Assembly (NCBI RefSeq): GCF_918741295.1
Contig: NZ_CAKKNB010000002.1
Span: forward strand, 1-64,000
Reading direction: 5' to 3'
Length of the DNA stretch: 64,000 nt
Source of the DNA: Aquabacterium sp. CECT 9606
GTDB lineage: Bacteria; Pseudomonadota; Gammaproteobacteria; Burkholderiales; Burkholderiaceae_C
Of this stretch, positions 53,081 through 62,341 are shown piece by piece. The notes below the pieces were generated by a model. That model made no database searches, was not told the origin of the DNA, and saw only the letters and a list, made by a program, of their open reading frames with translations. How positions within the stretch are numbered: the first letter of the stretch is position 1; every line of letters starts with the position of its first letter. The position numbers were made by a program, and so were the translations under genes.

Positions 53081-53342
53081 GGCGAGAGGAACTGCGATGA
53101 GTTGCAGCCCGTAAGCACGCTTTTCAGTCCCAGCGAACTGTGGTGCGGCAAACACTCGCCGTCCTCACGGGCTTTATAACTGGATTGACTTGCCCGTGGG
53201 CTTGCCCTAAAAAACAAGTCTGCGAGCACCAAGCACGCGCCATGATCGGCCGCATTGGAGCACACAGGGAAGTTGTCGTTGGCACTATTTGTAGTTCCCA
53301 TCAACGCAGTACCTGATTGCAGCTCACCGCTGCCTTGCTCAC
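53081..53342 (+). promoter_or_regulatory. 262-bp leader region of the autotransporter gene with predicted promoter
   Basis: TTGACT (53185-53190), 17-nt spacer and TAAAAA (53208-53213) give a reasonable sigma70 promoter about 130 nt before the autotransporter ATG. No strong terminator is visible after the LpxR-like gene, and no small gene is evident. Confidence 0.5.
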
Positions 53343-54998
53343 ATGAAAACCAACCATGCTTGCTCTGCCGGGGCTTCGGCAGCCTTGGTGCTTGGCGGTC
53401 TGCTTTCCGCTGGCGCCCAGGCCCACACCACTTCAGTCGGCTACGAAAACGCTGGCCCTGGCGCGGTCACATTCTGGTACGGCACCTACCACAGTGGCGT
53501 GAGCGCCACCGAAGGCAGCCTGTTGGTGACTGGCACGGGGGGTTACTCGTCCACCGTGCCTTTCACTTTATTGGTCGGCACCAAGCCGGCGGGGCTCATC
53601 GACGGGACCACCAACTTTTACTCCAACGGCACGGTCCTGGTAGGCACCCCCACCGATGACATCGTTAATTGGCAGGGGGCAACCTTCACGGGCTTGACCC
53701 CCGACACCTACACCTTCACTTACCAACCCATCACCAATCCTTCGTCAACCTGGCGCCCCACGGACGACGTCATTCTGTCCAGTTCCGTGACCCTCACATC
53801 TTCGGACCTGGGCGGCGGCCTGTTCAGTCCCAATGCCAATACCCGAAGCAGTGGCGCCGCGCAGGTACTGGACAGTCTGGTGGGCTCGGCCACCGGCGAA
53901 TTGGGCACGACACTCGCGGCGCTGGCCGCCTTGTCGCCGGACCAGCAAGCCGTGGCCCTCCAGCACATCGCACCACAGACCAACCGCGCCTTGAGCCTGG
54001 CCTCGGCGCAGACAGTCAACGGGGCGCTGGACACGGTGCAGATGCGCCTGGACGCCGTCCGCACCAGTGGCTTCACGCCCTCCTTGATGGACGATTACCT
54101 GAGCGGCAAGCTCATGCTCGCCTCAACCGATTCCGGTGCGGGCCTGGTGTCGGACGACACCCCGCTGACCCATGGTGTATGGGGCAAGCTTTTCGGCAGC
54201 GAAGCCCGGCAAGGTGCCAACGGGGGCTACGCCGGCTACAAGGCCAACACCTACGGCTTGTCGGTGGGCACGGACACCCTGGTCAACAACAATTGGGTTC
54301 TGGGCGCCGCCTTCACCTTCGCCGACACGGACGTCGGACTGCGCGACAGCTTCGCTGGCGATGGCAGCGACATCAAGACCTACCAGTTGACCGGCTACTT
54401 CACGCGTGACTACGGCAAGTGGTACCTCGAAGGGATGCTGGCGTATGCCCGGCAAGAGTTCGACAGCGTGCGCAACACCACCATTTCAGGCATTGCCCAG
54501 AGCAGCTTCAATGGGGACCAGTGGGCCACCCGGGTGACTGCAGGCATGCCCTGGGCCGCCAACGACAAGGTCACCCTCACGCCCTCGGTGGGCTTGGAGG
54601 TGAACCACTTCCGGCAGGACGGCTACACGGAAACCGGCGCCGGCCCGCTGTCGATGGTGGTGAACGAGCAATCCGCCACGCGGGTCCGCAGCGTGCTGGG
54701 CGGCAAGTTGGCGTCAAAGTTCGACTTGAGTGGTGGCGCGGTCTTGAAGCCCTCGGTTCACGCGTTCTGGCGGCACGAGTTCAAGAATAGCGGGGTCGAC
54801 ACCACATCCACTTTCACGGGTGGGGGCGCCACCTTCCTGACGCCTGGCCAAAAGCTGGCGCGCAACACGCTCAACATCGGCGGCTCTTTGGTCTACGAAA
54901 AGTCCAAGACCTTCTCGCTCAGCCTGCAGCTGGATGGCGAACGCGCGCCGCATTACGGTTCGGCGTCCGGCCAGATCGTGGGGCTGTGGCGCTTCTAG
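53343..54998 (+). CDS. Autotransporter with a short beta-type passenger
   Basis: 551 residues. The signal peptide MKTNHACSAGASAALVLGGL ends at AGAQA. The mature start HTTSVGYENAGPGAVTFWYG begins a compact beta domain of about 120 residues. A helical linker (about 170-250: LGTTLAALAALSPDQQAVAL) follows. The C-terminal autotransporter barrel spans about 280-551, with HGVWGKLFGSEARQG, SYNSNLW-like strands and a final IVGLWRF. There is no long beta-helix. The passenger domain is not recognised. The predicted location is the outer membrane with the passenger exposed. Confidence 0.82.
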   Translation: MKTNHACSAGASAALVLGGLLSAGAQAHTTSVGYENAGPGAVTFWYGTYHSGVSATEGSLLVTGTGGYSSTVPFTLLVGTKPAGLIDGTTNFYSNGTVLVGTPTDDIVNWQGATFTGLTPDTYTFTYQPITNPSSTWRPTDDVILSSSVTLTSSDLGGGLFSPNANTRSSGAAQVLDSLVGSATGELGTTLAALAALSPDQQAVALQHIAPQTNRALSLASAQTVNGALDTVQMRLDAVRTSGFTPSLMDDYLSGKLMLASTDSGAGLVSDDTPLTHGVWGKLFGSEARQGANGGYAGYKANTYGLSVGTDTLVNNNWVLGAAFTFADTDVGLRDSFAGDGSDIKTYQLTGYFTRDYGKWYLEGMLAYARQEFDSVRNTTISGIAQSSFNGDQWATRVTAGMPWAANDKVTLTPSVGLEVNHFRQDGYTETGAGPLSMVVNEQSATRVRSVLGGKLASKFDLSGGAVLKPSVHAFWRHEFKNSGVDTTSTFTGGGATFLTPGQKLARNTLNIGGSLVYEKSKTFSLSLQLDGERAPHYGSASGQIVGLWRF

Positions 54999-55014
54999 CC
55001 GTCCAGCGCGCTCA

Positions 55015-55413
55015 TCAAGACGCAGGGTGCTGGTAACGGTACTCCTGCGTCCTGCCGCCATAGCCATAAGCCGCGGCGCGCACATCCTCCACGTGGATGT
55101 AGCTTTCTTCGTGAAGATCACCCAACAGCGCCGCGAAACCCGCGAAGGCCTCGGCGATGTAAGCCGCCTTCTCGGCCTTGGTGTTGGTCTCGTCGGTGAT
55201 CTTGATGTCAAAGTAGACGCTGTGCTTGCCTTGTTCGTGCAGCGTTTTGCCACCAACGATCCAGTCTTCTGGATGGACGTAGTCGATGGCGATGGACGTG
55301 AGTTCGCGTTTCTTGCCGAGGATGCGGCTGGTGAGGTCGAGCAGCAGGCTGGCAATCTGCCTGGACAACTCCGGAGACCGGTTGGCGCTGACCTTGACAT
55401 TGAGGATTGGCAT
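55015..55413 (-). CDS. Tautomerase-family protein (Pro1 type)
   Basis: 132 residues starting MPILNVKVSANRSPELSRQI. After Met removal the N-terminal proline would be the catalytic base of the tautomerase superfamily. SIAIDYVHPEDWIVGG and YIHVEDVRAAAYGYGGR are the usual second-half blocks. The length is about twice that of 4-oxalocrotonate tautomerase, fitting MIF- or cis-CaaD-like members. It lies 64 bp downstream of the MarR gene on the same strand and has the same 16-bp element before its start, so MarR control is inferred. Its substrate is unknown. Confidence 0.78.
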   Translation of the reverse strand: MPILNVKVSANRSPELSRQIASLLLDLTSRILGKKRELTSIAIDYVHPEDWIVGGKTLHEQGKHSVYFDIKITDETNTKAEKAAYIAEAFAGFAALLGDLHEESYIHVEDVRAAAYGYGGRTQEYRYQHPAS

Positions 55414-55429
55414 GGTGTTCTCCTATGTG

Positions 55430-55445
55430 ATTAGCTATGCAACTA
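55430..55445. promoter_or_regulatory. MarR operator copy 1, upstream of the tautomerase gene
   Basis: ATTAGCTATGCAACTA, differing at one position from the copy at 55917-55932. It ends 17 bp before the tautomerase start codon. The element is an imperfect dyad (TAG...CTA). Confidence 0.65.
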
Positions 55446-55477
55446 TCTGGGTGTGAGACATGTGGGAAGAGCGGTGC

Positions 55478-55894
55478 TTACTGGAGGGCGGCGCGGACAC
55501 CCTTGACGCTGTCGACCGTGCTGGAAAAGCTGTCGGGGCCCAGCAGCTTTTTCAACCTGGTCGTGACGGCCGCGCTGGCCTGGTTCAGAGCCTTCTTCAT
55601 GGCCACGGCCTCGGGCGTAGGGTGGATGGACTGCTCGCGGCCATCGGCTTTCACGCTGCGGCGTTCCACCAGCTGCTTGGCCTGCAAGCCATCGAGTGCC
55701 CGGGTGGCCGTCGGCCGGGCAATGTCCAGCAAATCGGCCAACTGGTGTTGCAACATGCCCGGCTGCTCGATCACGGCCCGGAGCATGAAGGCCTGGGGGG
55801 GCGTCAAGTCGAAAGGCCTGAAGGCCAGCGCCCACTCGCGCTCCAGCTGGCGCGCCAAGGCGGTGGTGTTGAAGTACAGGCAGTGATCGAACAT
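55478..55894 (-). CDS. MarR-family transcriptional regulator
   Basis: 138 residues. It starts MFDHCLYFNTTALARQLERE, and the winged helix contains LTPPQAFMLRAVIEQPGMLQ, HQLADLLDIARPTATRALDG and LVERRSVKADGREQSIHPT with the wing. The His and Cys near the N-terminus could sense metals or oxidants, but this is only suggestive. ATG at 55894 is used; a longer frame begins before the operator. It is likely autoregulated, since a copy of its putative operator lies 23 bp upstream of its start codon and another before the tautomerase gene. Confidence 0.87.
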   Translation of the reverse strand: MFDHCLYFNTTALARQLEREWALAFRPFDLTPPQAFMLRAVIEQPGMLQHQLADLLDIARPTATRALDGLQAKQLVERRSVKADGREQSIHPTPEAVAMKKALNQASAAVTTRLKKLLGPDSFSSTVDSVKGVRAALQ

Positions 55895-55916
55895 GGCACA
55901 AGGATAACCCCCATTA

Positions 55917-55932
55917 ATTAGCAATGCAACTA
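55917..55932. promoter_or_regulatory. MarR operator copy 2, upstream of the marR-like gene
   Basis: ATTAGCAATGCAACTA, 15 of 16 bases identical to the copy at 55430-55445, in the same orientation relative to the gene it precedes. AT-rich surroundings fit a promoter region. Confidence 0.65.
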
Positions 55933-55974
55933 GTTTCGCAGGCGTTTCTGGTGTGAATACCGCCTTGCCCGGTG

Positions 55975-56967
55975 TCACGCCAGCACAGCGGATTTCACGA
56001 TCTCGTCGATGTCCTTCCTGGCCAGTTCGTTCAGGTCATTGTATTTTTTGACCTTGTATTTCTTTTTGGCGCAGTAGTCCTTCATGATCGGCTGGCTGGG
56101 GAAGTTGTTGCTGTCGACCACCATGCTGCGCTTCTCGTGCCGGGCTTTCAAGAAACTCGACAACAAAGGATAGGCCTGCTGGGCCGACCTCAGGTAGGCA
56201 TTGAAATGCTCGGGGCAACGGTAGTCGTCATTGGACTCCGCCACCCCAATCTGGCCTTCACCCAAGCTCTGCAGATTCATGGGCCGGTCACACAGGCGCG
56301 CCCACAGCGCCCCTTGCTTGAAGCGATCCTTGTTCGGGGCGCTGAGCTTGCATTGCCCCACCTCGCGGTAGATGGCGCTGACCTTGTGGGTGGGCAAGAC
56401 GCCCGATGCCGCAATGACAAACCATTGGATGCGATGGGTGAACTCGCCATGGTCGGGCGAAGCCCCCACGTCCTTCCAGTGGGCTCCCTGAGCGATGTTG
56501 TCCAGGAAGGTCTTCGGCTTCACAAACCCCACATAGCGCGGGTGAAAGAACTGGTCCTTGTTGACCGGGTAGTTCAGGTTCTTCTCGAACCGTTCCAACG
56601 CCGTGACCAGCACCTTGCTGAACGGATCCTCACCAGAGATGGTCTGCGTCTTCACCTGCTTGGCGATGTCTTGTCGGGTCAAATCGCCTTTGTGGTTGAA
56701 GGCACCACCCTTGGCCGCGTTTCCCATGGTGGCCTGGCGCTGGCCGCTTTCCAGTTGTTGCTTGAGATCGGGTTTGAGGCGCTCGTCGATCACCTCGAAC
56801 ATCAACTTCTCAAGCACGCCAAGGGCCTTGTCGATGGGGCCTCGCTCAAGCCCGCCGGACAGCAATGCACCGATCGTGGCGCACGCATCGAGGAAATCCC
56901 CATCCACCGCGGCGATGCCCGCAAACTCCTCCAGTAAATGCTTGCGCACGTTTTCTTTCGAGGCCAT
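55975..56967 (-). CDS. Unrecognised 330-residue cytoplasmic protein
   Basis: It starts MASKENVRKHLLEEFAGIAA with AGGGAG 7 nt upstream of the ATG. There is no signal peptide or membrane helix. The first 130 residues are mostly helical and charged. The middle holds NKDQFFHPRYVGFVKPKTFL and HGEFTHRIQWFVIAASGVLP, the C-terminus CPEHFNAYLRSAQQAYPLLS and a Lys-rich tail (KKKYKVKKYN). I do not recognise a family with confidence; a link to the LirA/MavJ effector-like group crossed my mind for the THRIQW patch but cannot be supported here. It is transcribed before marR on the same strand. Confidence 0.7.
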   Translation of the reverse strand: MASKENVRKHLLEEFAGIAAVDGDFLDACATIGALLSGGLERGPIDKALGVLEKLMFEVIDERLKPDLKQQLESGQRQATMGNAAKGGAFNHKGDLTRQDIAKQVKTQTISGEDPFSKVLVTALERFEKNLNYPVNKDQFFHPRYVGFVKPKTFLDNIAQGAHWKDVGASPDHGEFTHRIQWFVIAASGVLPTHKVSAIYREVGQCKLSAPNKDRFKQGALWARLCDRPMNLQSLGEGQIGVAESNDDYRCPEHFNAYLRSAQQAYPLLSSFLKARHEKRSMVVDSNNFPSQPIMKDYCAKKKYKVKKYNDLNELARKDIDEIVKSAVLA

Positions 56968-57135
56968 GTTCAGCTCCCTTGGGCAAAGTGGGTCATGTGT
57001 AGCACGCCAGAATACTGAGCCGACCAGGATCGATCAACAGATAACCGCGCTTCGGTTACCATTCCTCCGGGCCGCACCCCATCGTGTGGCCACGTCGCTC
57101 GGACGGTTCCGGGCGCTCACGTGAAAGTCATCCCC

Positions 57136-58356
57136 ATGTCTGCTTCTCCAGGCAAGCGCCGCTTTGCGCGCATTGATCGCCTTCCCCCCTACGTCTTCAA
57201 CATCACGGCCGAACTGAAGCTGGCCGCGCGCCGCCGTGGCGAAGACATCATCGACATGAGCATGGGCAACCCCGATGGGGCCACGCCACCGCACATCGTC
57301 GCCAAGCTCACCGAAGTGGCCCAGCGGCCCGACACACACGGCTATTCGGCGTCGAAAGGCATCCCGCGCTTGCGGCGTGCGATCTCGCATTGGTACAAGG
57401 ACCGGTATGCCGTTGACATCGACCCGGACAAGGAGGCCATCGTCACCATCGGCTCGAAAGAAGGGCTGGCGCACCTGATGCTGGCCACGCTGGACCGGGG
57501 CGACACGGTGCTGGTGCCTGATCCTTCGTACCCCATCCACATCTATGGCGCGGTGATCGCGGGGGCGGACATCCGCTCCGTGCCGATCGTGCCGGGCGTG
57601 GATTTTTTTGCCGAGCTTGAAAAGGCCATCCGCGGCAGCTACCCCAAGCCCAAGATGATGGTGCTGGGCTTTCCATCAAACCCCACGGCGCAGTGCGTGG
57701 AGCTGGACTTCTTCGAGCGCGTGATTGCCTTGGCGCGCAAGCACGACATCTTCGTGGTGCACGACCTGGCTTATGCCGACATCGTGTTCGATGGCTGGAA
57801 GGCGCCGTCGATCATGCAGGTGCCCGGCGCCAAGGACATCGCGGTCGAGTTCTTCACGCTCAGCAAGAGCTACAACATGGCCGGCTGGCGTGTGGGCTTC
57901 ATGGTCGGCAACCCCGATCTGGTGGCCGCCCTGGCGCGCATCAAGAGCTACCACGACTACGGCACCTTCACGCCCTTGCAGGTGGCGGCCATTGCCGCGC
58001 TGGAAGGCGATCAGCAGTGCGTGAAAGACATCTGCGCGCAGTACCAGAGCCGGCGCGATGTGCTGTTCAAGGGCCTGACCGAAGCCGGCTGGGACGTTGA
58101 ATGCCCCAAAGCCTCGATGTACATCTGGGCGCGCATCCCCGAGCACTACCGTGCGCTGGGCTCGCTGGAGTTCGCCAGGCAGCTGATGGAGAAGGCCAAG
58201 GTGTGTGTGTCACCCGGCATCGGATTTGGCGACCATGGTGATGATCATGTGCGCTTCGCCTTGATCGAGAACGAAGCGCGGATCCGCCAGGCGGTGCGGG
58301 GCATCAAGGCGATGTTCAAGGCGGATGGGGTGAAGCCGCTCAAAGCGCCGGCTTAA
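57136..58356 (+). CDS. alaC: Alanine-type aminotransferase, class I (AlaC-like)
   Basis: 406 residues, PLP-dependent. It starts [20 protein letters not shown]. Landmarks are [59 protein letters not shown] and [15 protein letters not shown] with the PLP-binding Lys near residue 244. AlaC makes alanine from pyruvate and glutamate. ATG at 57136 is preferred; an in-frame GTG at 57121 is possible. In many Burkholderiales alaC is followed by hom and thrC, but here a Pat-like gene follows. Confidence 0.88.
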   Translation: MSASPGKRRFARIDRLPPYVFNITAELKLAARRRGEDIIDMSMGNPDGATPPHIVAKLTEVAQRPDTHGYSASKGIPRLRRAISHWYKDRYAVDIDPDKEAIVTIGSKEGLAHLMLATLDRGDTVLVPDPSYPIHIYGAVIAGADIRSVPIVPGVDFFAELEKAIRGSYPKPKMMVLGFPSNPTAQCVELDFFERVIALARKHDIFVVHDLAYADIVFDGWKAPSIMQVPGAKDIAVEFFTLSKSYNMAGWRVGFMVGNPDLVAALARIKSYHDYGTFTPLQVAAIAALEGDQQCVKDICAQYQSRRDVLFKGLTEAGWDVECPKASMYIWARIPEHYRALGSLEFARQLMEKAKVCVSPGIGFGDHGDDHVRFALIENEARIRQAVRGIKAMFKADGVKPLKAPA

Positions 58357-58474
58357 GGCGGCGCTTTGACCCCCCGCATATCCTTTGCGCATTGGTGCGA
58401 AAGCGCACTGTACTCGTCTCCGTTCACGCCTTATGCTGCATCGGATGGCGCCCAGCCGCAGGAGATGAATTTGC

Positions 58475-61222
58475 TTGCAGCCCACCTCACCCATGTCCAT
58501 GGCATCGCCTGAGGCCATGGACAAGCACTACCTTTCACCTCTCTTCGCCCCGCAATCGGTCGCGGTGTTCGCCGGTCAGGCCGACGATCCCGCCAGCCTG
58601 ACGCCCCAAGCCCGGGCGCTGCACCAGGCCCTGGCCGCGCAGCACTACAGCGGCGCCTTGCGGCTGCTGAACATCCACACCAGCAGTGGCACGCTGGCCG
58701 ATCTGGTGCAGTCCCGGGCCGATCTCGCCGTGATCGCCTTGCCCGCACCCGACGTCGCCGCAGCCATCGAGTTGGCCGGTCGCATGGCGTGCCGCTCGGC
58801 CCTGCTGATGACCAGCGGCATCGGCGCCGAGCAGGCGGACGCCTTCAAGAAAGCCGCGCGGCAGGCCGGCGTTCACCTGCTGGGGCCCAATTCCATGGGC
58901 CTGCAGCGGCCCCATTCGCAGCTCAACGCCAGCGTGCTCGGGCCGCTCGCGGCCAGCGGATCGCTGGCGCTGGTCTCCCAGTCGGGGGCCTTGACCTCGT
59001 CCATGCTGGACTGGGCCCGCAACAACGCGGTGGGGTTTTCTTCCGTGGTGTCGCTGGGCTCGCACACCGCGGTGGACATCGCCGATGTGCTGGACTTCCT
59101 GGCCTTCGACCCGCAAACGCGCAGCATCGTCGTCTACATGGAAGGCATCACCAACGCCCGCCGCTTCATGAGCTCCCTGCGGTCGGCGGCCCATGCCAAG
59201 CCGGTGGTGATCCTCAAATCCGGTCGCCAGCCCGCAGGCAACGAAGCGGCCCAAACGCACAGCGCGGCCACCGTGGGCAGCGACGATGTGTTTGACGCCG
59301 CCCTGCGCCGAGCGGGCGCCGTGCGCGTGCGCTCCTTCGTGCAGCTGTTTTCGGCGGCCAAGTGCCTGGCCTCCCGCTACCGGCCGGTGGGCCGGCGCCT
59401 GGCCGTCATCACCAATGGCGGCGGCCCCGGTGTGCTGGCGGCCGATTGGATCAACGAGATTTCGCTGGAGCTGGGCAAGCTCTCGCCCGAGGCCGCCGCC
59501 GAGCTCAAGCCCAGGCTGCCCGAACTGGCGTCTTTGTCCGACCTGGTGGACCTGAGCGAAGAGGCGAATGCCGACCATTTCAAGGCCGCCATCCACGCGG
59601 CCGGCGCGGACCGGCGGATCGACGGCGTGCTGGCCATTTTCTCGCCCAAGCCGGGTGTTGACTCGATCGAAGTCGCCCAGGCCCTGGTGGACGCCAACCG
59701 AACGGTGGACAAGCCCTTGCTGTCGTGCTGGATGGGCGACACCTCGGTGGCGGCGGGTCGGGCCGTGCTCAAGGACGCGGCCATCCCGACCTTCCGCACC
59801 CCCGAGGCGGCCGTGGGGGCGTTTGGCAACATCGCCAGCTTCGCTGAAAACCAATTGCTGCTTCAGCAGACCCCCCCGCCCTTGAGCGCGCTGGCCAAGC
59901 CGGACATCGACGCCGCGCGCCTGGTCATCGAAAACGTGCTGGCCGAGCGCCGCAAGGTGCTGACGGAGATGGAGTCCAAGACCCTGCTGTCTGCCTTCCA
60001 CATTCCGGTGACACAGACCGTCCTGGCGCGCCATGCCAACGAGGCCATGATGATCGCCATGCAATTGGGCTTTCCGGTGGCGCTCAAGATCGACTCGCCC
60101 GACATCAGCCACAAGTCCGACGTGCAGGGCGTGGTGCTCGACATCAAGACGGGCGCCAGCGCCCGGGACGCCTACGAGGACATGCTCGACCGGGTCCGGC
60201 GGCTGAGGCCCCAGGCGCGCATCAACGGCGTGACGGTGCAGAAGATGGCCCGCCACCGGCGCGGCCGCGAGATCAACATCGGCCTGGTCACCGACGACCC
60301 CTTTGGCCCCGTGATCGTCTTTGGCGCGGGCGGCACCATGATCGAGCTGATCAACGACCGTGCCATGGAGTTGCCGCCGCTCAACCAGTTCCTGGCCCGC
60401 CGGCTGATCGACCGATCTCGCATCGCCGAAGCCCTGGCCGAGTGGCGCGGCGCCAGCGCCGTGGACCGGGAAGCGCTGGAGCAAGTGCTGCTGCGCGTGT
60501 CCGAGATGGTGTGCGAGTTGCCCCAGCTGCGCGAGATGGACATCAACCCCATCATCGTGGACGAGTCGGGTGCCGTGGCGGTGGACGCCCGCATCGTGGT
60601 CGACAGCGCGCCGCCGGTGCTGGGCGGCCACCCGGGCCGGCCCAGCGGCCACTACAGCCACCTGGCCATCCTGCCCTACCCCTCGCGACACGAGCAGGTG
60701 TGGCCCTTGGGGGGCGGGGGCGAGTTCACCGTGCGGCCCGTTCACACGGACGATGCGCAGATGCTGCAGACCTTGGTCCAAGGGCTGTCGTCCGAGAGCC
60801 GCTACTTCCGCTTTGCATCGGCCTTGACCGAGTTGCCGCCCTCCATGCTGGCGCGCTTCACCCTCATCGACTATGACCGCGAGATGGCCCTGGTGGCCGT
60901 GCTCAAGGAGCGCCATGTGGGCGACGACGGCGAGCCCGTCCAGACCGAACGCATCATCGGCGTCTCGCGCTACATCACCAACCCCGACCAGAGCAGCTGC
61001 GAGTTCTCGCTGCTGGTGGCCGACGACTACGCCGGCAAAGGCGTGGGTTCGCGCTTGATGGAAAGCATCATGGAGGTGGCCCGCGAGAAGGGCCTGTCAG
61101 AGATCATCGGGCTGGTGCTGGCGCACAACCGCGGCATGCTCAAGCGCATGAAGGGCCTGGGCTTTGCCGTCAAGCCGTTCCCCGAAGACCCCGACTTCAA
61201 GCTGGTGACGCGGAGCCTGTGA
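58475..61222 (+). CDS. Acyl-CoA synthetase (NDP-forming)-like protein fused to GNAT acetyltransferase (Pat/YfiQ-like)
   Basis: 915 residues. The CoA-binding Rossmann domain (about 20-160) begins YLSPLFAPQSVAVFAGQ. The succinyl-CoA-ligase-like domains (about 170-470) have LVSQSGALTSSMLDWARNN and an AAQTHSAATVGSDDVFDA segment with the possible phosphohistidine. An ATP-grasp part (about 500-710) has FPVALKIDSPDISHKSDVQG. A C-terminal GNAT domain (about 750-905) has VADDYAGKGVGSRLMESIME. Pat-type proteins acetylate lysines of enzymes such as acetyl-CoA synthetase. The start is taken as TTG at 58475 because AGGAG lies 10 nt upstream; ATG at 58493 or 58517 is possible. Confidence 0.85.
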   Translation: MQPTSPMSMASPEAMDKHYLSPLFAPQSVAVFAGQADDPASLTPQARALHQALAAQHYSGALRLLNIHTSSGTLADLVQSRADLAVIALPAPDVAAAIELAGRMACRSALLMTSGIGAEQADAFKKAARQAGVHLLGPNSMGLQRPHSQLNASVLGPLAASGSLALVSQSGALTSSMLDWARNNAVGFSSVVSLGSHTAVDIADVLDFLAFDPQTRSIVVYMEGITNARRFMSSLRSAAHAKPVVILKSGRQPAGNEAAQTHSAATVGSDDVFDAALRRAGAVRVRSFVQLFSAAKCLASRYRPVGRRLAVITNGGGPGVLAADWINEISLELGKLSPEAAAELKPRLPELASLSDLVDLSEEANADHFKAAIHAAGADRRIDGVLAIFSPKPGVDSIEVAQALVDANRTVDKPLLSCWMGDTSVAAGRAVLKDAAIPTFRTPEAAVGAFGNIASFAENQLLLQQTPPPLSALAKPDIDAARLVIENVLAERRKVLTEMESKTLLSAFHIPVTQTVLARHANEAMMIAMQLGFPVALKIDSPDISHKSDVQGVVLDIKTGASARDAYEDMLDRVRRLRPQARINGVTVQKMARHRRGREINIGLVTDDPFGPVIVFGAGGTMIELINDRAMELPPLNQFLARRLIDRSRIAEALAEWRGASAVDREALEQVLLRVSEMVCELPQLREMDINPIIVDESGAVAVDARIVVDSAPPVLGGHPGRPSGHYSHLAILPYPSRHEQVWPLGGGGEFTVRPVHTDDAQMLQTLVQGLSSESRYFRFASALTELPPSMLARFTLIDYDREMALVAVLKERHVGDDGEPVQTERIIGVSRYITNPDQSSCEFSLLVADDYAGKGVGSRLMESIMEVAREKGLSEIIGLVLAHNRGMLKRMKGLGFAVKPFPEDPDFKLVTRSL

Positions 61223-61240
61223 GCGCCGCGCCGCCCACGC

Positions 61241-61501
61241 TCAACGTCCGCCGTCAGGCAGCTCGATCTTCACTTCCAGCACATCGAGGTTGTCCTGGCG
61301 CTCCAGGCTCACCTTGATGTCGTCCGGGTTGATGGCGATGTACTTGGTGATCACCGCCACCAGTTCACGCTGCAGGGCCGGCAGGTAGTCAGGGTTGCCA
61401 TGCCGACCATTGCGCTCGTGCGCCAGGATGATCTGCAGGCGTTCCTTGGCCACCGTGGCGGTTTTTTTCTTTTCACCGAGGAAGAAGGACAGGAAGGACA
61501 T
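61241..61501 (-). CDS. minE: Cell division topological specificity factor MinE
   Basis: 86 residues: [20 protein letters not shown] (membrane-targeting sequence), then [20 protein letters not shown] (anti-MinCD helix) and [20 protein letters not shown]. MinE drives the pole-to-pole oscillation of MinD and stimulates its ATPase. It starts 4 bp after the minD stop and is convergent with the Pat-like gene. Confidence 0.97.
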   Translation of the reverse strand: MSFLSFFLGEKKKTATVAKERLQIILAHERNGRHGNPDYLPALQRELVAVITKYIAINPDDIKVSLERQDNLDVLEVKIELPDGGR

Positions 61502-61505
61502 CTGC

Positions 61506-62321
61506 TTACCTCCCCCCGAACATGCGCTTGAAGAACCCAGGCTTGACGGCCTCGGTGAAGCGCATGGGTTTGTCTTCGCCCAGGAAGCGCGAGATCACAT
61601 CCTTGTAGGCCTCGGACACGTCCGACTCGGCCAGGTGGATCGCGGGCAGGCCCTGGTTCGAGGCAGTGAGCACCGATTCGGATTCGGGGATGACGCCGAT
61701 CAGGGGGATGCGCAGGATCTCCTGGATGTCTTGCAGCGACAGCATCTGGCCCTCTTCAACCCGGGCGGGGTTGTAGCGGGTGATCAGCAGGTGCTCCTTG
61801 ATGGGCGTTTGCCCCTCGATGGCGCGCTTGGTCTTGGAGGCCAGCATGCCCAGGATGCGGTCGGAGTCGCGCACGGATGAAACTTCGGGGTTGGTCACCA
61901 CCAGCGCTTCGTCGGCGAAATGCATGGCCAGCAGGGCGCCGGTCTCGATGCCCGCGGGCGAGTCGCAGATGATGTATTCGAAGTCCATCGCCGCCAGGTC
62001 GTTCAGGACCTTCTCGACGCCTTCCTTGGACAGCGCGTCCTTGTCACGCGTTTGCGAGGCGGGCAGCACGAACAGGTTGTCGCACTGCTTGTCCTTGATC
62101 AGCGCCTGGTTCAGGTTGGCTTCGCCGTTGATGACGTTGATCAGGTCATAGACCACGCGCCGCTCGCATCCCATGATGAGGTCGAGGTTGCGCAGGCCGA
62201 CGTCGAAGTCGATCACCACGGTCTTGTGGCCACGAAGGGCGAGACCTGACGAAAAGCTGGCGCTGGTGGTGGTTTTGCCCACCCCTCCCTTGCCGGAGGT
62301 CACCACGATGATTTTGGCCAT
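61506..62321 (-). CDS. minD: Septum-site-determining ATPase MinD
   Basis: 271 residues. The deviant Walker A is [20 protein letters not shown], followed by [20 protein letters not shown] and the switch region [14 protein letters not shown]. An amphipathic C-terminal helix ([13 protein letters not shown]) anchors it to the membrane. MinD recruits MinC and oscillates with MinE to keep Z rings at midcell. It is 20 bp downstream of minC, with an AAGGA site before the ATG. Confidence 0.98.
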   Translation of the reverse strand: MAKIIVVTSGKGGVGKTTTSASFSSGLALRGHKTVVIDFDVGLRNLDLIMGCERRVVYDLINVINGEANLNQALIKDKQCDNLFVLPASQTRDKDALSKEGVEKVLNDLAAMDFEYIICDSPAGIETGALLAMHFADEALVVTNPEVSSVRDSDRILGMLASKTKRAIEGQTPIKEHLLITRYNPARVEEGQMLSLQDIQEILRIPLIGVIPESESVLTASNQGLPAIHLAESDVSEAYKDVISRFLGEDKPMRFTEAVKPGFFKRMFGGR

Positions 62322-62341
62322 CGGTATCGAGTCCTTCTAAG

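Noticed and set aside
58535-60916. A 793-codon open frame opposite the Pat-like gene
   Set aside because: Low-complexity His/Gly/Arg/Gln composition typical of the reverse strand of GC-rich genes, with no recognisable motif.
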